Assembly (NCBI RefSeq): GCF_001563265.1
Contig: NZ_CP005083.1
Location: forward strand, 3,909,001 to 3,973,000
Source of the DNA: Sphingobium sp. TKS
GTDB lineage: Bacteria > Pseudomonadota > Alphaproteobacteria > Sphingomonadales > Sphingomonadaceae
Reading direction: 5' to 3'
Length of the DNA: 64,000 nt
Positions 17,461 to 24,481 of the stretch are shown one piece after another. Below the pieces are notes generated by a model. It had not been told where the DNA came from. It searched no databases and was given only the letters and a program-made list of their open reading frames with translations. Positions within the stretch are counted from its first letter, which is position 1. Each line of letters starts with the position of its first letter. Position numbers and translations under genes: made by a program.

Positions 17461-18243
17461 TCAGCGGCCGGCATTGGCGAGCGCCTTCTTACCGTCGAGG
17501 AACGCCTCGATCTCGGCCTGCCGGAAACCGGAAATCATCTGTCCGTCCGCGATCAGGGTCGGCGTGCCGGTGATGCCGGTCTTGCCGACGATTCCGGCAT
17601 GCGCCTCGACCCTGGCCTTGCCTTCCGCGCATGTGCGCAAAGGCGTGGGCGCGGTTCCGGCGTAGATCGCCTTGAACGCCGCTTCCTTGTCCGGGGAGCA
17701 AAGGACATGCTCGGCCTTGGCGGCGGCCTCGGCGTGGATGCCGGAGACGAAGAAGATCAGGCGCCGCACCGGCTTGCCTTCGGCCGCTTTCGCCGCCCAG
17801 AAGCGGTCGAGCGCCCGGCAGTAGGGACAGTCGGGATCGGTGAACTCAATCACCGTGGGCGCGCCCGCCGGACCGATGGCGAGGGCCATGCCGGTGTCGA
17901 TCCCGGCGAGTTTCTTCGCTGAAGCGGCGTTCTGCGCCAGCGCGGTGAGGTTCTGGCCGTTGCGGTCGTAGATTTCCGCGAACAACAGATGTTCGCTGTC
18001 AGGCGCATAGTAGATGATGCGGCCGCCCGCCGTCGCCTGATAGATCGGGCCCTTGACGGGCGCCGGCCCGAAATCCTCGAATTGCAGATTGACGAAGGTC
18101 TGCCGCAACTCGCTTTCGGCATCGCGCGCGGCGGCGGTAAGCGGATCGGCGGCTTGCGCGAACGCTGCGCCTTGAGCAGCGAGCAACAAGGGGAGGACGA
18201 GGGCTGCCGCACCAAACAGGCGGGTGGGCTTATGGATGTGCAT
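17461..18243 (-). CDS. DsbC-like periplasmic disulfide isomerase
   Basis: A 260-residue secreted protein with signal peptide ending AAFAQA, an N-terminal dimerisation-like domain (residues 30-115) and a thioredoxin domain holding FTDPDCPYCRALDRFW (CPYC near residue 141) and the cis-proline segment ITGTPTLIADGQ. This is the DsbC/DsbG layout. Its likely job is to fold the cysteine-rich TraU, TraN and TraH proteins. ATG 18243 has AGGAGAG five bases upstream. Such genes are common at the start of F-type operons in alphaproteobacteria. Confidence 0.88.
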   Translation of the reverse strand: MHIHKPTRLFGAAALVLPLLLAAQGAAFAQAADPLTAAARDAESELRQTFVNLQFEDFGPAPVKGPIYQATAGGRIIYYAPDSEHLLFAEIYDRNGQNLTALAQNAASAKKLAGIDTGMALAIGPAGAPTVIEFTDPDCPYCRALDRFWAAKAAEGKPVRRLIFFVSGIHAEAAAKAEHVLCSPDKEAAFKAIYAGTAPTPLRTCAEGKARVEAHAGIVGKTGITGTPTLIADGQMISGFRQAEIEAFLDGKKALANAGR

Positions 18244-18535
18244 GCGATCTCTCCTGAAGAGTGCTGGCAGGGCGGGAGAGCAGGCGCGCATCGACATGCG
18301 TGCCCGACCCCACCGGGATGTGCTCGGCAGTGACGGGTGCGGGCATCGACTCCATCCGGTTCGTCACGGCGGCGCGCAGAACGAACCCATCGACCGTCGC
18401 CACCACGATGCGCGGCTGCTCGGCCACCGGCGCGATAACTGTCTGTCGGCCATGTCCGCCGGGTCCGGCACAGGCTGTCGTCGTGACGATCAGTGTGCCC
18501 AGGGCAGCCGTCATCGCTTTGGCAATCGGCATCAT
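18230..18535 (-). CDS. Small putative lipoprotein or secreted protein, first gene of the tra operon
   Basis: A 101-residue protein of unknown function. It begins MMPIAKAMTAALGTLIVTTT followed by ACAGPGG, a signal with a lipobox-like TTAC. The rest is a short beta-rich-looking segment (QPRIVVATVDGFVLRAAVTN). ATG 18535 has GGAG seven bases upstream, and the end overlaps the DsbC-like gene by 14 bases. An upstream ATG at 18547 would weaken the signal. Position makes it the probable first gene after the promoter. Confidence 0.6.
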   Translation of the reverse strand: MMPIAKAMTAALGTLIVTTTACAGPGGHGRQTVIAPVAEQPRIVVATVDGFVLRAAVTNRMESMPAPVTAEHIPVGSGTHVDARLLSRPASTLQERSHAHP

Positions 18536-18668
18536 GCACGACTCCATGTTGGCGCCCCGCGCCATGGTTGATGAATACTTAATGGTCCGAAGTATCAGGT
18601 CCGATTCGACTTGAACCCTCGCAACACGATCTGAGTGATTTGAAACGAAGAGGATTGCAACAGGCCCC

Positions 18669-18701
18669 GGCAGTGGGGTGCCTGAAATGGCGATATTAGC
18701 C
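18669..18701 (+). repeat. 33-base repeated control element, copy 1
   Basis: Begins GGCAGTGGGGTGCC and ends GCGATATTAGCC. It matches 20588-20620 at 25 of 33 positions in the same orientation. Both copies lie in gene-free DNA upstream of regulator genes of the element, which suggests a shared operator or promoter. Confidence 0.5.
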
Positions 18702-18721
18702 GTAAATATGCGAACTTAGCC
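18690..18721 (+). repeat. Tandem direct repeats, probable operator
   Basis: GCGATATTAGCC at 18690-18701 and GCGAACTTAGCC at 18710-18721 are offset by 20 bases, about two helical turns, and both are followed by an AT-rich run. This is a plausible paired site for the neighbouring XRE-type protein. Confidence 0.45.
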
Positions 18722-18984
18722 TTATAAATTCGCTTTCGGGATCACATGGACTGATCTGGTGCCGGTTCGGCAATAAAGTTCCTGAATGATCCGATTTGGA
18801 GGAAAATGGAAATTAACTGCTCATTGTGCGTCGAAACATAAATATGGTCGCGCATCCGCTATAAATGGGCAGAGATATTCCTCTAAAATCATCGGCATCT
18901 ATTCTTGATGCTGGTTACTCCACGATCCTACCTTTGCCGGATTACCCACAGAGCCCGACGGGCCGAACCGGGGAGGAAGGACAT

Positions 18985-19374
18985 ATGGCATCCGATGGAA
19001 AATTCGCCGACGTCGACCTGTCGATCTTCAAGGAACTCAAGAAGCTCTCCGGCGAGAAGATCAGGCAGGCGCGAAAGGCGCTCGGTTTGACGCAGCTGGA
19101 GGTCGCCACCGAAATGGGCGGAAGCCTGCGCTGGTATCGCGCGATCGAGTCCGGCGATCCGGGGATTAGGCTGGAGGATCATCTGATCGCACTGCTCCGG
19201 CTCGGTGCATCGACCGCGCATATCGCGCTGCCTGTCCTCTATGCGGGCCAACGCATGCGGTTCCCGCGGCAACTGATCCACGGTGACCTGGCCAGCATCG
19301 AACGCACATGCATTGAGGCGATCTCGGATGCGGTGATCGCCGGGCTGAAACAGGACCTCTCACCCGAATGGTAG
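18985..19374 (+). CDS. XRE-family transcriptional regulator
   Basis: A 129-residue DNA-binding protein. Residues about 22-60 form a helix-turn-helix (KIRQARKALGLTQLEVATEM, then GGSLRWYRAIESGDPGIRLE), the lambda-Cro/XRE type. The C-terminal part is helical without a known ligand domain. ATG 18985 is preceded by GGGAGGAAGG, a strong site, which decides against the longer frame from 18865. It is transcribed away from the tra operon across the shared control region, so it probably regulates transfer. Confidence 0.85.
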   Translation: MASDGKFADVDLSIFKELKKLSGEKIRQARKALGLTQLEVATEMGGSLRWYRAIESGDPGIRLEDHLIALLRLGASTAHIALPVLYAGQRMRFPRQLIHGDLASIERTCIEAISDAVIAGLKQDLSPEW

Positions 19375-19447
19375 CGGGACGGCGGGAAGGACCAGTCATG
19401 AAAATTGACGGTCCGGTTCGGGCGTGACGCTGGGACAGGCGGAAAAG

Positions 19448-20116
19448 ATGGCGATCTTTCATTTCCATGTGAATATCATCAGCCGCGGCGCCGGACGCAG
19501 TATCGTCGCGGCCGCGGCATGGCAAAACAGCTGCCGCCTGTACGATGAGCGCTACGGCCGGTTTTCCAATTTCGTGAACAAGCGGGCGGTTGCCTGGTCT
19601 GCGCTGATACTGCCGTCCGGGGGCCCCGCGCAGTGGGAGGATCGCGAGTGTTTCTGGAACGCGCTCGAAGCCGCCGAAATCCGCAAGGATGCGCAGCTTG
19701 GCCGTCAGTTCGACGTGGCGCTGCCCGATGAACTGGACCTGCCGGCGTCGATCGCGGTTCTGCAGCGTTTCGCCAGCGAGATATTTTGCATCGCGGGTTT
19801 TGCCGCCGACCTGACACTGATCGAAATGGGCGATACGCCCAGAGGCAAGCGCCACCATGGCTATGTGCTGATACCGACCCGTCCGATTGTCGACGGCATG
19901 TTCGGCCGGAAACCGCGCGAATGGAACAGCCGCGTGAAGCTGCTCGAAATCCGCGCGGCCTGGGCGATGATGCTGAACGATAAGTTCGCGGCGCTCGGCT
20001 ATGATGTCCGCGTCGATCATCGGTCCAACGAAGAACGCGGCATCGACGCTCCGCCGGTTAAGCATATCGGCATGGCCCGCAAGCGTATCGCGGCGCGCGC
20101 CCGGCAAACATCCTGA
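19448..20116 (+). pseudogene. Truncated, degenerate MobA/MobL-type relaxase
   Basis: The 222-residue frame matches the N-terminal half of MobA/MobL relaxases: FHFHVNIISRGAGRSIVAAA, then LYDERYGRFSNF, WNALEAAEIRKDAQLGRQFD, VALPDEL and DHRSNEERGID. Relaxases of this family bind metal through a His cluster that normally reads HAH before the V-L-L-x-T-R strand; here it reads HGY (RHHGYVLIPTR). The preceding AIHD-type histidine is also missing (LTLIEMGD). The protein stops where an MFS gene fragment begins, with no helicase or primase part. It may be inactive or have another role. A conserved short protein is the alternative. Confidence 0.6.
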
Positions 20117-20493
20117 CAATAGTCCGTGGCCGGCGCCTCACCGGCGGTGCGGTCCATCATGACGACGGCGAGGGCGGTTGCGGCGGGCGTGTAGAGGAGA
20201 AAATAACCGACTGCACATGCGGCGACGGCAGCGGCAGGGATTGCCGTCGCCATGACCGCTGCCGCCACGGCGAAAACGGCTAGAAGCTGAACGGCCGCTG
20301 CGACAAGAAGTATCCGCCGCCGACCGAGCCTGTTGGCCAGCCACCCGGTGAGCATTGCGGAGGCCATGCCGGCGAGCGGACCGGTCATGTTGACGATGAC
20401 GCCGAGACGATCGAGGCTCCACCCCCTCCTGTCAATCAGCGCGCCCGCGATCGCGCGCGGCAGGCCGCCATGCGTCCCGATCATTTGTCCCAT
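20110..20493 (-). pseudogene. MFS transporter fragment
   Basis: Leftward frame containing a mid-protein stretch of a major-facilitator transporter: GTHGGLPRAIAGALIDRRGW, the loop WLANRLGRRRILLV typical of MFS proteins, further hydrophobic helices, and MMDRTAGEAPATDY, a conserved MFS loop. About 125 residues of an expected 400 remain. The N-terminal and C-terminal helices are missing, the latter end meeting the relaxase fragment. An in-frame stop lies just upstream of residue 1. It is debris from a rearrangement. Confidence 0.65.
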
Positions 20494-20872
20494 TCTTCGA
20501 GGCCATCAACAACGGCGAGTGGAACGCTGCGAGTCTCTTCCAAGGCGCGACAACGCCAATAGGCTGACAGGCGAAAGCACGAGATTAGGCAGTGGGTTGC
20601 CCAAATATGCGATCTTGGCCTCTTTTTAGGACCAGGATCGAAATGCTAGACTGACGTCGCGTCATGGCCTGCTTGCGCTGCCCAACAGGCCAGCGATCCA
20701 TGCGCCATTTCTGCGAGGATTATCCAGACCCACGTTCGCGAGCGCCTGCCCGTCCTGGTCGGCCGGCCATGCGGTCATCGCAGATCGGCCGGAAGGGAAG
20801 GGAGCGGGAGGAGAGAGGAAGCAGCGGACGGTTGGCTGTCCGTGGTTTCCTTTCCTCAACCGGAGCACTGTC
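20494..20872. promoter_or_regulatory. Gene-free stretch upstream of the AlpA-like gene
   Basis: 379 bases without a supported gene. The first third may be debris continuing from the MFS fragment. The second copy of the 33-base element lies at 20588-20620, followed by an AT-rich run (CTCTTTTTAGG). The last 120 bases are purine-rich and lead into the AlpA-like start. It probably holds the promoter for the AlpA-like gene and the integrase. Confidence 0.4.
20588..20620 (+). repeat. 33-base repeated control element, copy 2
   Basis: Begins GGCAGTGGGTTGCC and ends GCGATCTTGGCC. It matches the copy at 18669 at 25 of 33 positions, same orientation. It lies about 250 bases upstream of the AlpA-like gene. 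Confidence 0.5.
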
Positions 20873-21076
20873 ATGACGGGCGCGCGCTACGTGCGCATCA
20901 AGCGCTTCGCCGAGCTGACCGGCTACACCGAGAAAGCGGTCTATCGAAAGATCGCCGACGGCGTGTGGATTCAGGGCCGCGAATATCGCCGCGCTCCCGA
21001 TGGCAGCATCTGCATCGACCTCGAAGGCTTCCACAAATGGGTAGAAAACGGCCAGGGACTGGCGTCGAGCCGCTGA
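20873..21076 (+). CDS. AlpA-like regulator / excisionase
   Basis: A 67-residue protein with a winged-helix MerR/AlpA-type fold: RIKRFAELTGYTEKAVYRKI recognition region, then GVWIQGREYRRAPDGSICID and a C-terminal helix. Such proteins act as excision factors or activate the adjacent integrase gene. ATG 20873 has GGAG six bases upstream. Its end overlaps the integrase start by 40 bases in a different frame, so the two are probably expressed together. Confidence 0.8.
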   Translation: MTGARYVRIKRFAELTGYTEKAVYRKIADGVWIQGREYRRAPDGSICIDLEGFHKWVENGQGLASSR

Positions 21077-22173
21077 AAAGCTGCATTCGCGTCCGCTTCC
21101 GCTGGAACGGGCGGCTCTATCGCGAAACGCTCCAGCTCCAACCCACATCCGCTAACATCAAGGCGGCCGAGCGCTTGATGGCCCGTGTCCATCAGGAAAT
21201 CGATCTCGGCGTCTTCGATTATGAAAGCACGTTTCCCAAGGGTGATGCCAAACCCGACCGGAACAAATACGCGGGCTTCAAGACTTATGCGAAAGAGTGG
21301 CTCGCAACGCTCGTAGTCGAGAAATCGACGATGTCCGACTATGTGTCGGCGATCAATAATGTCTGGTCGCCGGCTTTCGGTGAGCGGCAACTCAAGAGCA
21401 TCAAGCCGAGCGAGATCAAGAAGGTCATCGCCGACCGGGCGAAGCAGGTCAGCGGCAAGACGATCAACAACAACGTCATTCCGCTGCGCGGCATCTTCGA
21501 GATGGCTCTCGACGACGAGCTGATCGACCGCTCGCCGCTGGAACGGATCAAGAGCCAGAAGCATCAGAAACGCGAGCCGGACCCGTTCGACCGGGAAGAG
21601 ACCGAACGCATCCTCACCTATATGCACGAGCGTTACGACGAGCAGGTCTGGAACTGGTATGAGTTCGCCTTCGGGACCGGCATGCGTCCCAGCGAACAGA
21701 TCGTCGTCCAGTGGCGCGACGTCGACTGGAAGCGCCAGTCCATCCGGGTCGAGCGTGCCCGCGTCCGGGCCGTGGAGAAATCGACCAAGACCAGGACCGT
21801 GCGCGACGTCGATCTTACTCCGCGAATGATGGCCGTGCTTAGACGCCAGAAGGCGCACAGCTTCATGCGGGGGCTCGATTCGCCGATCTTCATCAACCCG
21901 GTCACAAACACGCCGTGGCCGGACGTGCAGGATCAGCGGAAGCTCTATTTCCATCCCGCACTGCGTGCGCTCGGCATCCGCAGCCGTGATGCCTATCAAA
22001 CGCGCCACACTTACGCGACGACGGCGCTGATGGGCGGGGTGAACCCGGCCTATATCGCCCGCCAGCTTGGCCACAAGAGCGCGGCAATGCTGTTCCGGCA
22101 CTACTCGAAATGGATCGATCACGCGGACTATGGCCGCGAAGCAGCCAAGCTCAATCAGATCTACGGTTCCTGA
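21037..22173 (+). CDS. int: Tyrosine recombinase (integrase)
   Basis: A 378-residue phage-type integrase. It has an N-terminal arm-binding domain (SCIRVRFRWNGRLYRETLQL), a core-binding domain (about residues 80-165), and a C-terminal catalytic domain. The domain carries Arg in FGTGMRPSEQ (about 217), the YQTRHTYAT motif (Arg about 322), the GHKSAAMLFRHY box and Tyr in HYSKW (about 355). The first His of the usual HxxR is Gln, as in many relatives of this subgroup. ATG 21037 gives the standard N-terminus; longer frames run through alpA. It ends about 200 bases from the tRNA-Glu 3' end, its likely target. Confidence 0.92.
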   Translation: MGRKRPGTGVEPLKSCIRVRFRWNGRLYRETLQLQPTSANIKAAERLMARVHQEIDLGVFDYESTFPKGDAKPDRNKYAGFKTYAKEWLATLVVEKSTMSDYVSAINNVWSPAFGERQLKSIKPSEIKKVIADRAKQVSGKTINNNVIPLRGIFEMALDDELIDRSPLERIKSQKHQKREPDPFDREETERILTYMHERYDEQVWNWYEFAFGTGMRPSEQIVVQWRDVDWKRQSIRVERARVRAVEKSTKTRTVRDVDLTPRMMAVLRRQKAHSFMRGLDSPIFINPVTNTPWPDVQDQRKLYFHPALRALGIRSRDAYQTRHTYATTALMGGVNPAYIARQLGHKSAAMLFRHYSKWIDHADYGREAAKLNQIYGS

Positions 22174-22316
22174 CGCGGATGTCTGGCTGGTCTGTGGGGA
22201 GGGCTTGCCTGTCGGTGGCGGCTGCCGCGAACGAATCCCTCGTCTACTGGGCAGCTATTGAGGTGATCTAAAAGAGCCTGGAACGGGGGCTGGGGTGGCC
22301 TCGAAAAACGCCAAAT

Positions 22317-22335
22317 GTGCCACGAAAGTGCCACG
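22317..22335 (+). repeat. Short direct repeats near the attachment site
   Basis: GTGCCACG occurs at 22317-22324 and again at 22328-22335, offset by 11 bases (one helical turn), between the integrase and the tRNA. They are candidate arm-type binding sites for the integrase. Confidence 0.4.
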
Positions 22336-22381
22336 GAAACCGCATTTTCGCGATTCCCCCTAACAATATCAACTACTTAGC

Positions 22382-22457
22382 TGGTGACCCCTACGGGAAT
22401 CGAACCCGTGTTTCAGCCGTGAAAGGGCCGCGTCCTAGACCGCTAGACGAAGGGGCC
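22382..22457 (-). tRNA. tRNA-Glu (anticodon TTC); element attachment site
   Basis: The leftward strand folds as a full tRNA. The acceptor GGCCCCT pairs with AGGGGTC (one G-T pair), the D arm follows, the anticodon loop CTTTCAC carries TTC in a five-pair stem, and the T arm has GGTTCGATTCC. The 3' CCA is encoded (22382-22384). The 3' end faces the integrase, which suggests that the T-arm/acceptor half is the integration core. The tRNA itself is intact. Confidence 0.96.
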
Positions 22458-22577
22458 ACTGCAGTTCCACTTGGGCGTCACTGCGAAGCGAGGCGGGCAT
22501 TAGGCGGTGGCTTCGGAGCGGTCAACCCCCTTTTCGTCATGTAAATGACGCAGAGCAAAAAATTGCCGATCCGCTCT

Positions 22578-24344
22578 TCAATCGGCCCAGGCGGCATCCT
22601 CCAGATGCAGTTCGGCAGCCGGGCGCGACCCCCAATCGTCGATCTTCGCCCGGCCCGCAATCCACAGCCGCCGGTCGCGGGGCGCGCCCAGAATGGCCTG
22701 GCCGAGATCGGATTCGGCCTGGCGGAAAGCGATGGTCTTGATCGAGCGGCCGTCGTCGCCCGCCATGATCGCACGCAAATGACCATTGCCGACGACATCC
22801 GCCTTGATGACCCGCATTGGCCCGGAAGCGATCAACGGCGCAGGCCAGCCCGCGCCATAGGGGCCGCCCGCGTCGATGGCGGCGACGAAGTCCGGATTGA
22901 CCCCCGCAGGCGCCAGGACCGCGTCGATCAGCAGCGCCCGGTCGTCGCGAGCCTTGGCCACTGCGTTGGCAAGCCGCTCATCCAGAAATTCGGCCAGCGC
23001 ATCGATCCTGTCCGCCGCAACCGTCAGCCCCGCCGCCATGGCATGGCCACCGCCCGCGACCAGCAGGCCGCTGTCTTTCGCTGCCAGCACCGCCGCGCCC
23101 AGATCAACGCCGGAGATCGAGCGGCCCGATCCCTTGCCGGTGCCATTCTCATCGATCGCGACGACGATGGCTGGGCGGCCCGCTTTCTCCTTGATGCGCC
23201 CGGCGACGATGCCGATCACGCCCGGATGCCAGCCCGCGCCCGATACCAGCGCCACCGCCCGATTGCCTTGCGCGGCGAGCAGTTCCTCCGCCTCAGCCTG
23301 AACGGCGGCCTCTATGGCGCGGCGTTCTTCATTGAGCTGGTCGAGTTCGGCGGCGATCTTCGCGGCCTCCGCCGGGTCTTCGGTGGTCAGCAGCCGCACG
23401 CCCAGATCCGCCTTGCCCACGCGCCCGCCCGCATTGATGCGCGGGCCGAGTGCAAAGCCCAGATCATGGCAGAGCGGCGCCCGCGTCAGGCGGCTGGCGT
23501 CGATCAGCGCGGAGAGGCCGATATTACGCCGCTTCGCCATGATCTTGAGACCCTGCGCGACGAAGGCGCGGTTGAGACCCTTGAGTTGCGCCACATCCGC
23601 GACCGTCCCAAGCGCAACGATGTCGAGCAGTTCCATCAGCGGCGGTTCGGATCGCTGGGCGAACCAGCCGCGCCCGCGCAACACCCGGATCAGCGCCGCG
23701 CCGAGCAGGAACGCCACGCCCACCGCCGCCAGATGGCCATGAGCGGCGGCTTCTGTCGCTTCGTCAAGACGATTGGGGTTCACCAGCGCCAGCGCTTCGG
23801 GCAGCGACGCGCCACATTTATGATGGTCGACCACTACCACATCGACGCCTGCCGCCTTCGCCATGGCAAGCGCCTCGAAAGCCTGCGCGCCGCAATCGAC
23901 GGTGACGATCAGTGTGGCGCCCTCTCCCGCCAGCCGGACCAGCGCTTCGCCTGATGGGCCATAGCCCTCCATCAGCCGGTCGGGAATATAGGGGCGGGCA
24001 GCCAGCCCAAGATCGCGCAGCAAGCGGATCAGCAGCGCGGCGCTGGTCGCGCCGTCCACGTCATAATCACCGAAGATGCGGACATCCTCCCCGCGCACCA
24101 CCGCGTCGGCCAAGCGTTCGGCGGCGGCGTCCATGTCGCGGAACAGGCTGGGGTCGGGCATGAAATGACGGATGGTGGGATTGCGATGCGCCTCTACCGC
24201 GTCGCGCGGACAACCCCGCGCCAACAGCAATTGCGTCACCAGATCGTCGGGCCGATAGCCCGGATCGCGCCCGTCCCCATTGCCTCCACGCCACCGCCAG
24301 GGCTGACCGACGATCGAACGGGTGATGTTGAGCGCAATGGTCAT
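22578..24344 (-). CDS. recJ: Single-stranded-DNA exonuclease RecJ
   Basis: RecJ is a 5'-3' exonuclease of recombination and mismatch repair. At 588 residues it has the DHH-family motifs: RIFGDYDVDGATSAALL (about residue 89), VTVDCG, VVVDHHKCG, the NPNRLD segment, and the DHHA1 domain GAGWHPGVIGIVAGRIKEKA followed by GSGRSISGVDLGAAV. The C-terminal OB-type domain is present. It is divergent from tamA with a 137-base gap. Confidence 0.95.
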   Translation of the reverse strand: MTIALNITRSIVGQPWRWRGGNGDGRDPGYRPDDLVTQLLLARGCPRDAVEAHRNPTIRHFMPDPSLFRDMDAAAERLADAVVRGEDVRIFGDYDVDGATSAALLIRLLRDLGLAARPYIPDRLMEGYGPSGEALVRLAGEGATLIVTVDCGAQAFEALAMAKAAGVDVVVVDHHKCGASLPEALALVNPNRLDEATEAAAHGHLAAVGVAFLLGAALIRVLRGRGWFAQRSEPPLMELLDIVALGTVADVAQLKGLNRAFVAQGLKIMAKRRNIGLSALIDASRLTRAPLCHDLGFALGPRINAGGRVGKADLGVRLLTTEDPAEAAKIAAELDQLNEERRAIEAAVQAEAEELLAAQGNRAVALVSGAGWHPGVIGIVAGRIKEKAGRPAIVVAIDENGTGKGSGRSISGVDLGAAVLAAKDSGLLVAGGGHAMAAGLTVAADRIDALAEFLDERLANAVAKARDDRALLIDAVLAPAGVNPDFVAAIDAGGPYGAGWPAPLIASGPMRVIKADVVGNGHLRAIMAGDDGRSIKTIAFRQAESDLGQAILGAPRDRRLWIAGRAKIDDWGSRPAAELHLEDAAWAD

Positions 24345-24481
24345 GGGTCCGCTCTAGACCGGTTGGGATTCGGAGGGAAGCGGTCGCCCCCATGACGCAA
24401 GCGGAACCGAAGCAACTTATTGCGCGTATTGCTATTCCCGCCCGCAACGGGCGCCGGGCAAAAAGGGGCAACGCGGTTTCC

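Larger units (their letters stand above)
18548..18984. promoter_or_regulatory. Divergent control region between tra operon and XRE regulator
   Basis: A 437-base stretch with no convincing gene, and more AT-rich than its surroundings. It should hold the promoter of the leftward tra operon and that of the rightward regulator. It contains two direct repeats 20 bases apart (18690-18721), one copy of a 33-base element that recurs at 20588, and a possible 11-codon leader reading frame (18806-18841). I cannot fix promoter boxes by eye. Confidence 0.55.
1..22457. mobile_element. Integrative conjugative element, right-hand part (left end outside window)
   Basis: A complete-looking F-type secretion/pilus operon, divergent regulators, an AlpA-like protein and a tyrosine integrase lie in one block that stops at the 3' end of tRNA-Glu. 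Integrase next to a tRNA 3' end is the classical layout of an integrated element. From 22,578 onward the genes are housekeeping. The block also carries a broken relaxase-like gene and an MFS fragment, signs of past rearrangement. The left boundary and the second copy of the attachment core are not in the window, so size and mobility cannot be judged. A co-integrated plasmid is the alternative, but the tRNA and integrase favour an element. Confidence 0.8.

Noticed and set aside
20017-20493. An intact small MFS-like protein
   Set aside because: Only the middle of a transporter is present and its ends coincide with other debris, so it was called a fragment.
22545-23954. A 469-codon plus-strand frame opposite recJ
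   Set aside because: Composition is that of an antisense shadow and RecJ motifs fill the opposite strand.
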